Assembly: GCA_017507385.1 (NCBI GenBank)
Contig: JAFWAX010000027.1
Coordinates: 1 to 43,364 of the forward strand
Length of the DNA: 43,364 nt
Origin: Bacteroidaceae bacterium
GTDB taxonomy: Bacteria > Bacteroidota > Bacteroidia > Bacteroidales > Bacteroidaceae
Reading direction: 5' to 3'
The notes beneath the pieces are model-generated. The model did no database searches. It saw nothing but the letters and a program-made list of their open reading frames with translations, and was not told where the DNA came from. Below, piece by piece: positions 33,404-42,466 of the stretch. The translations under genes were made by a program, and so were the position numbers. Each line of letters begins with the position of its first letter. Positions within the stretch are counted from its first letter, which is position 1.

Positions 33404-34717
33404 TTATCTTTCGTGTTCGTTTACCGCCATGAAAGTGTTGATAAACTCATCTTTCTCCAGAAAACCATACGCTCCTTTCTGACAGGAAAATTCATCAAAG
33501 GATTCCACCTCATCCGCCTCCAAACCTGACGCACAAATAAGGAAAGGAACAGGTTCTTTCGTGTGAGTGCGATGCGCTACTGGCGTAGGATGATCTGGCA
33601 GCACAGCAATTGCCACAGGTTCGCAATCCGCTGTTGGCAACCCCTCTTTTCCCCAGTTCTTCACTTCCTCATAAATAGGGCCAATGACTCTGGCATCCAG
33701 ATTCTCAATCGTTTGAAGTTTCAGCTCAAGGTCTCCATCATGCCCCGCCTCATCTGAAGCCTCTATGTGCAGATATACAAAATCATCTGTCTTGAGAGCT
33801 TCTATGGCAGCTTGCGCCTTCCCCTCATAGTTCGTATCATACAAGCCTGTAGCCCCAGGAACATCAATGACCCTGAGACCAGCCAATGAGCCAATGCCTC
33901 TAATCAAATCGACTGCTGTAATGACAGCCCCTCGTTTTATTTGCGGATAGATTTCCGTAAGAGGCTTCATGTGTGGCCGATAACCTCCCGCCCAAGGCCA
34001 AATAGAATTAGCAGGATCCTTCCCTTCTGCTATACGCTGAACATTTAAAGGATGCTTTGACAACAAATCCTGAGATTTCACAATCAGCATGTTTATCAAA
34101 TCTGCTGTTTCTGCTGCACTTAAAGCAGACAACACACCTGATTTCCTTTCGGCTTCAAGGTCAGGCTTAACAAGCAAAGGGCGCCAAAGCTTCAAAGGCA
34201 CGTCATGAGGAGGCGTACACTGCAAGAACTTGCTTCCTCCCTTGATGACCAACAGATGCCGATACTGAACTCCTGTATAAAAATGGATGATTTGCCCATA
34301 TTTTTCTATGATTTCCGCATCGTTTGCCAATTTTTCCTGAAGATATTTAATCAGGATGTCACCTTCCTCTGTTTCAAGCCTTCCGCAAGAATGATTCTTG
34401 ATGTGATCTCCATCTATACAAATGATGTTGCACCTGATTGCCATATCGTCTGGCGCAAGTTCCACACCAATACTGGCAGCTTCAAGAGGTCCACGACCTT
34501 CGTAAACTTCATTCTGATCATAACCCAAAATACTGGAATTCGCGACTTCCGAACCTGGGTGGAATCCATCCTGAACAGTTTTAAGCATACCCACACATCC
34601 TTCTTTTGCCAACATGTCCATATAAGGTGTGTTGGCATATTGAAGTAACGTTTTATTCCCAAGCGACTCTATAGGCCAATCGGCCATGCCATCGCCTAAA
34701 ATGATGATGTGCTTCAT
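33404..34717 (-). CDS. ApgM-family phosphomutase-like protein, probable homoserine kinase analogue
   Basis: 437 residues of the archaeal-type cofactor-independent phosphoglycerate mutase (ApgM) family, alkaline-phosphatase fold. Metal-site motifs: IILGDGMADWP at the start, PGSEVANSSILGYD (the Ser nucleophile region), EASDEAGHDGD, and LPDHPTPVAHRTHTKEPVPF near the end. It is wedged between thrA (1-bp gap) and thrC (21-bp gap), exactly where homoserine kinase is needed, and no GHMK-type thrB is in the window. From memory, comparative genomics and mutant-fitness work in Bacteroides assigned homoserine kinase activity to such genes. I consider that the likely role, with glycolytic mutase as the less likely alternative. 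Confidence 0.85.
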   Translation of the reverse strand: MKHIIILGDGMADWPIESLGNKTLLQYANTPYMDMLAKEGCVGMLKTVQDGFHPGSEVANSSILGYDQNEVYEGRGPLEAASIGVELAPDDMAIRCNIICIDGDHIKNHSCGRLETEEGDILIKYLQEKLANDAEIIEKYGQIIHFYTGVQYRHLLVIKGGSKFLQCTPPHDVPLKLWRPLLVKPDLEAERKSGVLSALSAAETADLINMLIVKSQDLLSKHPLNVQRIAEGKDPANSIWPWAGGYRPHMKPLTEIYPQIKRGAVITAVDLIRGIGSLAGLRVIDVPGATGLYDTNYEGKAQAAIEALKTDDFVYLHIEASDEAGHDGDLELKLQTIENLDARVIGPIYEEVKNWGKEGLPTADCEPVAIAVLPDHPTPVAHRTHTKEPVPFLICASGLEADEVESFDEFSCQKGAYGFLEKDEFINTFMAVNEHER

Positions 34718-34718
34718 C

Positions 34719-37205
34719 TTAGATGTTTGCTATAGACATGATGTCGGCAAATACGCCTGCAGCCGTAACGGATGCACCAGCCCCATAACCTTGAATCAGC
34801 ATAGGATACTGGTTGTAACGCTCTGTCGTGATGAGAATGATATTGTTGGAACCTTCCAAATCGTAGAATGGATGGCGTTCATCCACTTTCTGCAAAGCTA
34901 CTGAGCCTTTTCCATCCTCCAGCTTTGCCACAAAACGCCAGCGCTGACGGGCAACCTCAAGTTGCAGACGCTCTGATTCAAATTGTGCATCAACAGACGG
35001 GAGATTTTTCCAGAATTCATCTAATGTTCCATCAAAGAATGACTGGGGAATGAACAAGGACGCCTCCACATCCTCCTGTTCCATCTTGTATCCAGCTTCA
35101 CGAGAAAGGATGACCAATTTGCGAATAACGTCTTTGCCAGACAAATCGATACGCGGATCAGGCTCCGCATAACCCTCATCTTTGGCTAAACGAACAGTCT
35201 CGCTGAATGGTATATCTGCTGAAATTGTGTTGAATATGAAGTTTAACGTGCCACTCAAAACGGCTTCAAGCTTCAATATTTTGTCACCAGAATTGATCAG
35301 GTCGTTGATGGTGTTGATAATAGGAAGACCTGCACCAACGTTTGTTTCAAACAAGAACTTCACTCCCCGCTTGCGCGCTGCCTCCTTCAATTTCACATAA
35401 TTGTCGTAATTGCTTGAAGCGGCTACCTTATTGGCGGCTACCACCGAGATGTTATTGCTCAGCAACCCCTCATACAATCCCGCAACTTCCGCACTGGCTG
35501 TACAGTCAACAAAAACGCTGTTGAAAATATTCATCCCTATCACCTCTTCTTTCAAGCGCTCTGTATTGCTTGCCTCTGCCTCCTTCAATCCTTGACGAAG
35601 TCGGGCTACAGAGAATTTACCATCCTCTTCCCATTGAGAGAGGTCTATGCCATTCCTGTCGAACATTGCATTATGACCGCTTGCAATACCCACAATGTTA
35701 ATTTGAAGATTACGTTCCTTCATCAACTTCTGGCGCTGACCGGCAATCTGCTCCAGCAAACTACCTCCCACAGTTCCGACACCGCACAGGAACACATTCA
35801 GCACCTGATACTCAGAGAGGAAAAAACTGTCATGGATAACATTTAAGGATTTTCTCAGGCTCTTTCTCTCCACCACAAACGAGATGTTCGTCTCACTGGC
35901 ACCTTGTGCACAAGCTATCACACTGATACCGTTTCGGCCCAATGTACCAAACAGCTTACCTGCAATACCTGGAGTATGCTTCATATTCTCGCCAACGATT
36001 GCCACCGTTGCCAAATCACGCTCCAATTTCATCTTGTACATCGCCCCCATCTCAATCTCTTTAGCAAACTCACGGTTCAGCACCTCGCATGCACGGTCGG
36101 CATCGTCATCTGTCACACCAATAGATGTGCTATTCTCTGATGAAGCCTGGCTCACCATGAACACGCTCACACCATTTTCTGCCAAAGTTGTAAAAATACG
36201 ACGATTCACGCCAATCACACCGACCATTGACAAGCCACTTACTGTAATCAGGCTCGTGTTGTTGATGGAAGATATTCCTTTGATTGCGCGACCATTATCA
36301 TCGCCTTCAGACAAGTTCGTAATGATAGTGCCCTTGTCTTCTGGACGAAATGTGTTCTTTATCAAAATCGGTATATTCTTGATGCAGACAGGATAAATCG
36401 TTGGAGGATACACCACCTTTGCACCAAAATTACATAATTCTGTTGCTTCCACATACGAGAGCTTATCAATAGGATAAGCGTTGTTGATGACACGCGGATC
36501 TGCTGTCATAAAACCAGATACGTCAGTCCAAATTTCCAACACCTCCGCATCCAATGCCGCAGCCAGAATTGCTGCTGTATAGTCGCTGCCGCCGCGGCCT
36601 AAATTCGTGACTTCTCCCGTTTGGCTATCAGCAGAAATGAAGCCTGGAACGAGGCACACTTTATGATTGGCAGTTCCATCCTTAAAGTCCTTAAAGACCT
36701 CAAGAATAAGCTGTTCGCTGATAGAGCCAGAATACAGATTGCGCCCTTGCTTCTTTTTGGTCTTGATAAATTCGAGCGAATTATACCATTTTGCCCCATC
36801 AATCAAAGTGGCAACAATATTACTTGATAGACGTTCGCCATACGACACGATTGCATTTGCGGTCTTTTCGCTCAAATCGCCTATCAGATATATTCCCTGA
36901 TAAATACTCTTCAGATGCCCAAGCAATTCATCTACCGTGGCATAAATCTCTGTTTTCTTTTTCTCATCCGTGATGACAGCGTCAATCATCTGATGATGAC
37001 GCTCCACCATTTCCTGATATGATGTCAAATACGACGAATCGCCTGCCACAGCAAGCTTGGATGTGTTTATCAGCTTGTCTGTAATGCCTCCAAGAGCAGA
37101 AACAACAACTACTACAGGCTCGTCACATGCCTCCACAATCTTTTTAAGATGGAGAATACTCTCCACGGAACCTACGGATGTTCCGCCAAACTTTAATACT
37201 TTCAC
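34719..37205 (-). CDS. thrA: Bifunctional aspartokinase / homoserine dehydrogenase
   Basis: 828 residues, the size of ThrA. The aspartokinase domain opens with KVLKFGGTSVGSVES and includes FISADSQTGEVTNLGRGGSDYTAAI. Two ACT-like regulatory segments follow (about 310-460), containing SMVGVIGV and GENMKHTPGIAGKLFGTL. Then comes a homoserine dehydrogenase domain from about 465 with the NAD(P) loop FLCGVGTVGGSLL and the motifs AANKVAAS and ETNVGAGLPII. It catalyses the first and third steps from aspartate to threonine. The ACT domains imply feedback by threonine. It is the first gene of the thr run, with a consensus promoter 40 bp upstream and no recognisable leader-peptide attenuator. Confidence 0.96.
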   Translation of the reverse strand: MKVLKFGGTSVGSVESILHLKKIVEACDEPVVVVVSALGGITDKLINTSKLAVAGDSSYLTSYQEMVERHHQMIDAVITDEKKKTEIYATVDELLGHLKSIYQGIYLIGDLSEKTANAIVSYGERLSSNIVATLIDGAKWYNSLEFIKTKKKQGRNLYSGSISEQLILEVFKDFKDGTANHKVCLVPGFISADSQTGEVTNLGRGGSDYTAAILAAALDAEVLEIWTDVSGFMTADPRVINNAYPIDKLSYVEATELCNFGAKVVYPPTIYPVCIKNIPILIKNTFRPEDKGTIITNLSEGDDNGRAIKGISSINNTSLITVSGLSMVGVIGVNRRIFTTLAENGVSVFMVSQASSENSTSIGVTDDDADRACEVLNREFAKEIEMGAMYKMKLERDLATVAIVGENMKHTPGIAGKLFGTLGRNGISVIACAQGASETNISFVVERKSLRKSLNVIHDSFFLSEYQVLNVFLCGVGTVGGSLLEQIAGQRQKLMKERNLQINIVGIASGHNAMFDRNGIDLSQWEEDGKFSVARLRQGLKEAEASNTERLKEEVIGMNIFNSVFVDCTASAEVAGLYEGLLSNNISVVAANKVAASSNYDNYVKLKEAARKRGVKFLFETNVGAGLPIINTINDLINSGDKILKLEAVLSGTLNFIFNTISADIPFSETVRLAKDEGYAEPDPRIDLSGKDVIRKLVILSREAGYKMEQEDVEASLFIPQSFFDGTLDEFWKNLPSVDAQFESERLQLEVARQRWRFVAKLEDGKGSVALQKVDERHPFYDLEGSNNIILITTERYNQYPMLIQGYGAGASVTAAGVFADIMSIANI

Positions 37206-37246
37206 GATGAAAATTAAAAGTTAAAAATTAATAATAAAAGAGCATG

Positions 37247-37276
37247 CAAAGCTATTGGATGCAGGCAGATATACAA
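37247..37276 (-). promoter_or_regulatory. Promoter of thrA
   Basis: TTG (37274-37276), 19 bp, TAGCTTTG (37247-37254) followed by C on the minus strand. It is the only clear promoter before the seven co-directional genes down to 25931. Confidence 0.6.
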
Positions 37277-37364
37277 CATCTGAATGACATATTGCAACCA
37301 GGCCATGATGCACACCCCACGAAATTATTGCAAAATTACGACATTTTCAATTAATGGCAAAAGA

Positions 37365-37399
37365 AAAAGCCTTAAAGTCGGCTTGACTTTAAGGCTTTT
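37365..37399. terminator. Bidirectional terminator after gldN
   Basis: AAAAGCCTTAAAGTC (37365-37379) pairs perfectly over 15 bp with 37385-37399 around the loop GGCTT. On the minus strand a T5 run (GCTTTTTC) follows, fitting termination of the T9SS operon ahead of thrA. Confidence 0.75.
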
Positions 37400-37443
37400 C
37401 ATTTGTTCCTGTCTGATTTGACTTCTGCTACCGCATATATACA

Positions 37444-37515
37444 CCGTGTGCATAATATTAAAAACACCGCCTATGAAATATTTCGTGCACGGTGTTTTAA
37501 ATATTATGCACACGG
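37444..37515. repeat. 26-bp-arm inverted repeat between gldN and thrA
   Basis: Arms 37444-37469 and 37490-37515 are complementary at 25 of 26 positions (starting CCGTGTGCATAATATT). The 20-bp loop itself contains the palindrome GAAATATTTC. TATATA tracts flank both sides. No T-run follows on either strand, so it looks more like a palindromic insertion or a large RNA hairpin than a terminator. The remaining sequence of the 37206-37544 gap shows nothing else. Confidence 0.65.
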
Positions 37516-37544
37516 CAAGCTTATATATACGTCATAGTCCTTCT

Positions 37545-38606
37545 TTAGCGGCGCTGACGCCTGACAGAGACACGAGGCGACGAGCTGCTTGAAGAGGATT
37601 TTTCTGATGCAGACTTCTCAGAAGATGCTCGGCGAGAGGTACGAGAAGCCGAAGAGGATTTCGAATCTGCGACTTTCGCCTTCTTTCCCTTAACAGAAGC
37701 TGCGGCAATTGAATCTCTCCTTGCCAGTTCTGCAGAATCCACGGGAGTGCTCCAAATATGCTCTTCAAAATCAGACATTTCCTTCTCGATACGAGCCTGC
37801 TCTTTCTTCAAGAGAGAATCCGTGGTACAATACTGCTGAAGTGCTCTGTTCTGCATATTGGTTGTCATGTAGATGTCCCCCTTATAATGATTGGTGGAGA
37901 AGAAATCGTCCATAGACATTCTGGCAGCATTATTGATGTTGCTTGTCATCACTTCCTGACCACTCAAATAGGTCTTTATATCATCATAGTTTACCCAGAA
38001 AAGAGGGAACTTCCGAATATCCAAGCTAAAATCCTCATCCGCACGATGGAGCACCGGACAGAGAGCCACAATACGACTATGATAAGTCGCTGTATTCTGG
38101 TCATAGTAACTACTCTCTTTCACATAGTAGCTCAGCACTTCTGAAGACGGAACATCTACAGGATTCACATTGATGCTGTTGCCATCAATTTCGTAAGGAA
38201 TCTTGTAACGGTCAAGCATATCCTTGAAATGCATACGATAGCTTTGCTGGAACTTCTCAATACCATCCAGCTGATACTCATAAGCAGGAATCTTTCCTGT
38301 ATTCAACAACTTGAACAGCAAAGTAAACAAGTTCACATCCCCGCCTTGCGGTTCTACAGGATAATAAAGTGCAGCATTTTCATCCTTCGTGAGATCAACA
38401 GAGCGATATATGTCACGACGCCAAGCTGGGTCTTCAGGAACATCGACAGCTGTCGGGAACATCAAAGCTGCGCGTCCCACGGTTGCAGCAGCCTCCGCTT
38501 TCTTTGCTGTAGCACTTCCATTATTCTGTACTCGACTTTTCTGCGGCTGAGCCGTCAAAGAAGCCGTCATACCAAATGCCATTAATATAAATAGTATCTT
38601 TCTCAT
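37545..38606 (-). CDS. gldN: GldN/PorN, periplasmic T9SS ring protein
   Basis: 353 residues with a signal peptide (1-19). The body has GldN-type sequence (DVPEDPAWRRDIYRSVDLTKDENAALYYPVEP, FPLFWVNYDDIKTYLSGQEV). In the family it binds GldK and forms the periplasmic ring of the type IX secretion system beneath the outer membrane. The C-terminal 60 residues are a low-complexity Ser/Lys/Arg tail, longer than usual. It is the last gene of the porP-gldK-gldL-gldM-gldN order, starting 7 bp after gldM, and is followed by a strong terminator. Confidence 0.93.
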   Translation of the reverse strand: MRKILFILMAFGMTASLTAQPQKSRVQNNGSATAKKAEAAATVGRAALMFPTAVDVPEDPAWRRDIYRSVDLTKDENAALYYPVEPQGGDVNLFTLLFKLLNTGKIPAYEYQLDGIEKFQQSYRMHFKDMLDRYKIPYEIDGNSINVNPVDVPSSEVLSYYVKESSYYDQNTATYHSRIVALCPVLHRADEDFSLDIRKFPLFWVNYDDIKTYLSGQEVMTSNINNAARMSMDDFFSTNHYKGDIYMTTNMQNRALQQYCTTDSLLKKEQARIEKEMSDFEEHIWSTPVDSAELARRDSIAAASVKGKKAKVADSKSSSASRTSRRASSEKSASEKSSSSSSSPRVSVRRQRR

Positions 38607-38613
38607 AATCAGT

Positions 38614-40173
38614 TTAGTTTATAATGACTTCAACAGGCGAAGTAAGTGTTCTTTCTATACCATCAGGACCCACTACACGGATACGACTGATGTTAAACAA
38701 TTTTCCACGGCTGAGGGAACGGATTCGAGCCAATTGATTCGGTGTAAAAGCAGCAGAATTACTTACTTCCGGAATCACATTTCCCATATTATCGACAAAC
38801 AAGGTTTCAAAACCGAGAACGCGGAATGATATGTCGAGAAGTCCATCATCAATAGCAGCACCAACGCCTCCAGCAGCGACAATCGCCTGCTTAGAAATAC
38901 GACCGCCCTTGAATCGGATAACATTCCCCTTGGAATCGGTGTGCTCCAAATAGCCTGTCGGATCCGGCAACTTTCGTACATGGAACGTGAATTTCCCCAT
39001 CTCCTGCTGGCGTCCTTCATTCTGCGCCAGAACCGTAAAAGTCACATCCTCGCCCACATTAGCAGGAACAGCCACATAATTTCCATTATCTTTCTTCGTC
39101 AAGGTTCCATTAGACATCGTCAGGCTTATCTTATTATTAGGAACACCTGGCACACTCACGCTTATCGGGTTTTCGTAGCCTGCATAAAGCATGTTCATCA
39201 TCGTCGCACTAACTGTTGCCGATGGTTCAACAACGGTATAAGGCTGCGAGAATTCTCGTCGAATAGTCTCGCCATTTCCGTTCTTCATCACAAGGTAGCC
39301 CTTCAAAGTAAAATCACCCGTTGAACCACAAATGGTTTCATACAAGCCATTGTCAGATTTGAGCAGCGTGTTACCCACATAGATTTCAGGACGCTGGGTG
39401 CTATCCACAGCAGCCATAATAATTCGTGCAGAGAACTTCCCGCCACGCACCACTGTCTGCGAATTTGGAATCACAAATGCGTTGATTTGGTTTACACGCA
39501 CATCCTTCACGTCAATATTTGCCACCAGCTGGTGTAGCATCTCGCCCTCGGCATAACGGACATCTGTTTGAAGCTTTGTCAACAGCGTAACAGCAGCAGC
39601 AACAGGCGTATTCTCAAACATGTACTCCTGCCAATTCTTGCCAAGCATTTTTGCTTTCCGCGGCACTTCTGTCGTCAGATTTGATTGGATGATTTCCCTC
39701 TGCTGCTGGTCATTAATCATCTGGGTAATTCCATCACGATACGATTCAATTGCTTGTTTCAGCTTACCGCCTTTACCTACACCCGGCGCAAGCATCACAT
39801 GAGTCGCAGCTTCAAGATTATCGCGTCCTTCTATATTCTCCAAATCAGCATCATCGCCATCCACGTCACGAACGATTTCCCATTTCAACTCTTCAGCAAA
39901 CATATACAGTGAATCAGACATTTTGCGAACCTGCTGAGCTTTCTCATACCACTGGCGAGTTTTCTCAGGATTGCGCTTCATTGCAACTTCCAATTCCTTG
40001 TATATAGCCTCATTTTGTATAGAAGAATTTTCCTTCGAGCGATTCAAACTTTCATCCACCAACGAGAAGCCTTCAAGCACATCCGACGAGACATTGAGCG
40101 CTAACATGGCCATCAGCACTACATACATCAGATTGATCATCTTCTGACGTGGGGTTAATTTCTTTCTTATCAT
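38614..40173 (-). CDS. gldM: GldM/PorM, T9SS inner-membrane motor subunit with periplasmic shaft
   Basis: 519 residues. A short basic cytoplasmic N terminus (IRKKLTPRQKMINLMYVVLMAMLALNVSSDVLEGF) contains the single membrane helix (about 13-30). A helical region and four periplasmic beta domains follow, as known for GldM, including VVRGGKFSARIIMAAVDSTQRPEIYVG and the C-terminal part that contacts the GldK/N ring. With GldL it forms the proton-powered motor. It is preceded by gldL (49-bp gap). Confidence 0.95.
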   Translation of the reverse strand: MIRKKLTPRQKMINLMYVVLMAMLALNVSSDVLEGFSLVDESLNRSKENSSIQNEAIYKELEVAMKRNPEKTRQWYEKAQQVRKMSDSLYMFAEELKWEIVRDVDGDDADLENIEGRDNLEAATHVMLAPGVGKGGKLKQAIESYRDGITQMINDQQQREIIQSNLTTEVPRKAKMLGKNWQEYMFENTPVAAAVTLLTKLQTDVRYAEGEMLHQLVANIDVKDVRVNQINAFVIPNSQTVVRGGKFSARIIMAAVDSTQRPEIYVGNTLLKSDNGLYETICGSTGDFTLKGYLVMKNGNGETIRREFSQPYTVVEPSATVSATMMNMLYAGYENPISVSVPGVPNNKISLTMSNGTLTKKDNGNYVAVPANVGEDVTFTVLAQNEGRQQEMGKFTFHVRKLPDPTGYLEHTDSKGNVIRFKGGRISKQAIVAAGGVGAAIDDGLLDISFRVLGFETLFVDNMGNVIPEVSNSAAFTPNQLARIRSLSRGKLFNISRIRVVGPDGIERTLTSPVEVIIN

Positions 40174-40222
40174 AATTAGTTATTTGAAACTAATTTATTA
40201 TTCAATCTATTACAACGAGCAT

Positions 40223-40960
40223 TTAGGCTATTTTCATTTTCAGAGCCTCAACCATCTTGAAATATACCTCATTCAGTTCCTGAAGCTGAGCTGCCAACTT
40301 TCTCGTCTGCTCATTCACTTCGTCAATCGTAGCCGACTGAGTTCCCACGCTCTTAAGCTGCATCTCGTAGAAGCGGTTGATGCCTGTAAGCGTGCGATTC
40401 ATATTCTCCATCTCCTCCGAATCGCGAGTTAGTCGAGCACTCTGCTCTGCCACCTTTTTCAGCGTATCAGTCAATTCGGCAAGTTGTTCCACGTAAGCAC
40501 GAGTCGCCTCTTGCATCTCAGGAGCCATACTTTGGAACTGAGCTGAATTAAAGACAGGAGCCGATGATATGTCTGAAGCCAGCTGTGCCGCATCAACAGA
40601 ATCGTTCCCTCCAGAAGAGCCAGAAATCTGCACTTGCGACATCGCATTAACAAGCGCAGCTGCTGTGTTCTCCGAGATAGAGGAATTCACTTGAGCACGA
40701 ACTGCCGCCTCCTCAGCAGCCTCTTCTGCAAGTTCCTGTGCATCAAGACTTTCTTGAGGTTCAAAACCTGCAAGAAAAAACACAATAACTTCTGTTCCCA
40801 TACCCAAGAAGAGCATCAAATCTGCACCAGCGATATGGGTCAGTTTGAAAAGCGCACCAGCAATAACAACTGCAGCGCCCCAACTATATGCATAATTCAG
40901 AAAAGTCTGTCCTTTCTTCGTTCTAAGCCACTTCTGAATCCCTGAATATTTTGTTGCCAT
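40223..40960 (-). CDS. gldL: GldL/PorL, T9SS inner-membrane motor subunit
   Basis: 245 residues. Two closely spaced membrane helices near the N terminus (about 18-40 and 47-66; YAYSWGAAVVIAGALFKLTHI, MLFLGMGTEVIVFFLAGFEP) include the conserved membrane Glu in GTEV, proposed to take part in proton flow. The rest is a cytoplasmic coiled coil (SARLTRDSEEMENMNRTLTGINRFYEMQL). It works with GldM. The length is normal for PorL/GldL of Bacteroidales. It starts 29 bp after gldK. Confidence 0.94.
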   Translation of the reverse strand: MATKYSGIQKWLRTKKGQTFLNYAYSWGAAVVIAGALFKLTHIAGADLMLFLGMGTEVIVFFLAGFEPQESLDAQELAEEAAEEAAVRAQVNSSISENTAAALVNAMSQVQISGSSGGNDSVDAAQLASDISSAPVFNSAQFQSMAPEMQEATRAYVEQLAELTDTLKKVAEQSARLTRDSEEMENMNRTLTGINRFYEMQLKSVGTQSATIDEVNEQTRKLAAQLQELNEVYFKMVEALKMKIA

Positions 40961-40989
40961 ATATAATAATTTACAAGTTACTTAATTGA

Positions 40990-42426
40990 TTATCTATTTG
41001 ATCTTGAAGCAGAACCCACCTGTGAACGCACACAACGGAATCCCACAAACGAACGTCCGACATTCTGATATTCATAAGAACGCCATGCACTCTTGATAAA
41101 GCTTTCCGGATCCTTCCAAGAACCGCCACGCACACTTTTTTTCTTCAGCGCATAAGGGTCTTCCTTTGCTGCATTATAAGTCAACGTTGGATTCATATCG
41201 CTCATAGACAAAACTCCTGCTTCTGTATAAACAGTGCTGGTCCATTCTGCCACATTACCTGCCATATCATACAAGCCATTGGAATTGGCGCTATAGATGC
41301 CAACCTTGGAAGTAATCAGATTCCCGTCTTTCGTGTAATTACCTCTATCTGGCTTGAAATTAGCATAATAGCACCCTTTCTCACTTGCCACTCCTTCTTG
41401 CATCCAAGGCAGTTCCGTACCATCTTTTCCACGAGCAGCAAACTCCCATTCAGCCTCTGTCGGCAAGCGATAACGCTGAATAAATTTAGCCTGAGGCCCC
41501 AAGCCCTTAATCAAGAAATCTGTACGCCAATTACAGAACGCATTAGCCTGTTCCCAACTAACGCCAACCACAGGATATTCATTATAGTTGGAATGCGTGA
41601 AATAAAGTCTCATATATACTTCATTCTCTGCATTCTGAAAGTCATTTATCCAGCAAGTCGTATCTGGATACACATTCACTATATATGTATTCACAAAGTC
41701 CCACATGCTGCTCAAAGGACGGGTAAGTGTTTTGCGTTGGATAACTCCATCATCATCCACGTATGCCGTATCTTTGCTAATCATAACGACTTCTTCCGGA
41801 TCAGTCTGGAAGTCAGTATTCAGATTCCGTTCTTCTGGATCAAGGCGATACTTACGCTTAGCAGCCATCACATGGTCAAACACCTCATAACGATAATTCA
41901 ACTGTCTCGCATCAAGCATCTTTTCACCCGTAACAGGATGAACTGTATATACGCTTTCGATTGCACGCAGTTGATCTTCATCAGGATTGCGAGGCAATGC
42001 CTTATTCCAGTTCAGATGCGGAGTGACAGGGTCGCCAAATCTGTCTACTTCAATCTTGTAAGTTTCATCATTGCCATAAGCAGGATCCGCCAAACGCTCA
42101 CGGATAATCGAGTCTCTCACCCAATACACAAACTGGCGATACATAGAGTTCGTCACCTCCTTCTCGTCCATCCAGAAAGCATCCACACTAATGTCTCTTG
42201 TTGGCATATCCTTGCCCCAAAGACTGTCATTTTTCTCCGAGCCCATTTTCAGGCTACCACGCTTTACAAGCACCATGCCATAAGGAGCAGGTTCTGCCAT
42301 AGAAGTGCCGCCAATGCCAGTCACTTCGCCACCTGTTGCTCCCATGCCTGCCTTACCAGAAAAGCAAGAAGCTACTACAAGGGCCAGAACCATTGTACAT
42401 ATAGCAAATGAAATTTTTTTCTTCAT
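40990..42426 (-). CDS. gldK: GldK/PorK, T9SS ring lipoprotein
   Basis: About 478 residues from the ATG at 42426, preferred over an in-frame ATG at 42450 because it opens directly on a lipoprotein signal (MKKKISFAICTMVLALVVASC, lipobox VVASC). The body is a formylglycine-generating-enzyme/sulfatase-modifying-like fold: GMVLVKRGSLKMGSE, WMDEKEVTNSMYRQFVYW, WEQANAFCNWR, YRLPTEAEWEFAARG, GLYDMAGNVAEWTS, VRGGSWKDP and GFRCVR. In T9SS this fold is structural: GldK forms the outer-membrane-linked ring with GldN. It lies 40 bp after porP. Confidence 0.94.
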   Translation of the reverse strand: MKKKISFAICTMVLALVVASCFSGKAGMGATGGEVTGIGGTSMAEPAPYGMVLVKRGSLKMGSEKNDSLWGKDMPTRDISVDAFWMDEKEVTNSMYRQFVYWVRDSIIRERLADPAYGNDETYKIEVDRFGDPVTPHLNWNKALPRNPDEDQLRAIESVYTVHPVTGEKMLDARQLNYRYEVFDHVMAAKRKYRLDPEERNLNTDFQTDPEEVVMISKDTAYVDDDGVIQRKTLTRPLSSMWDFVNTYIVNVYPDTTCWINDFQNAENEVYMRLYFTHSNYNEYPVVGVSWEQANAFCNWRTDFLIKGLGPQAKFIQRYRLPTEAEWEFAARGKDGTELPWMQEGVASEKGCYYANFKPDRGNYTKDGNLITSKVGIYSANSNGLYDMAGNVAEWTSTVYTEAGVLSMSDMNPTLTYNAAKEDPYALKKKSVRGGSWKDPESFIKSAWRSYEYQNVGRSFVGFRCVRSQVGSASRSNR

Positions 42427-42466
42427 ATTTTTATCTTGTTCTATTTTCAAAAATTATTCATACTTT

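Noticed and set aside
37206-37245. Threonine attenuator leader peptide before thrA
   Set aside because: The promoter gives a leader of only about 35 nt, with no Thr/Ile-rich small frame and no terminator between promoter and start.
41398-42411. Plus-strand open frame of 337 codons
   Set aside because: Antisense to gldK, which has full FGE-type motifs. The opposite frame has no recognisable features.
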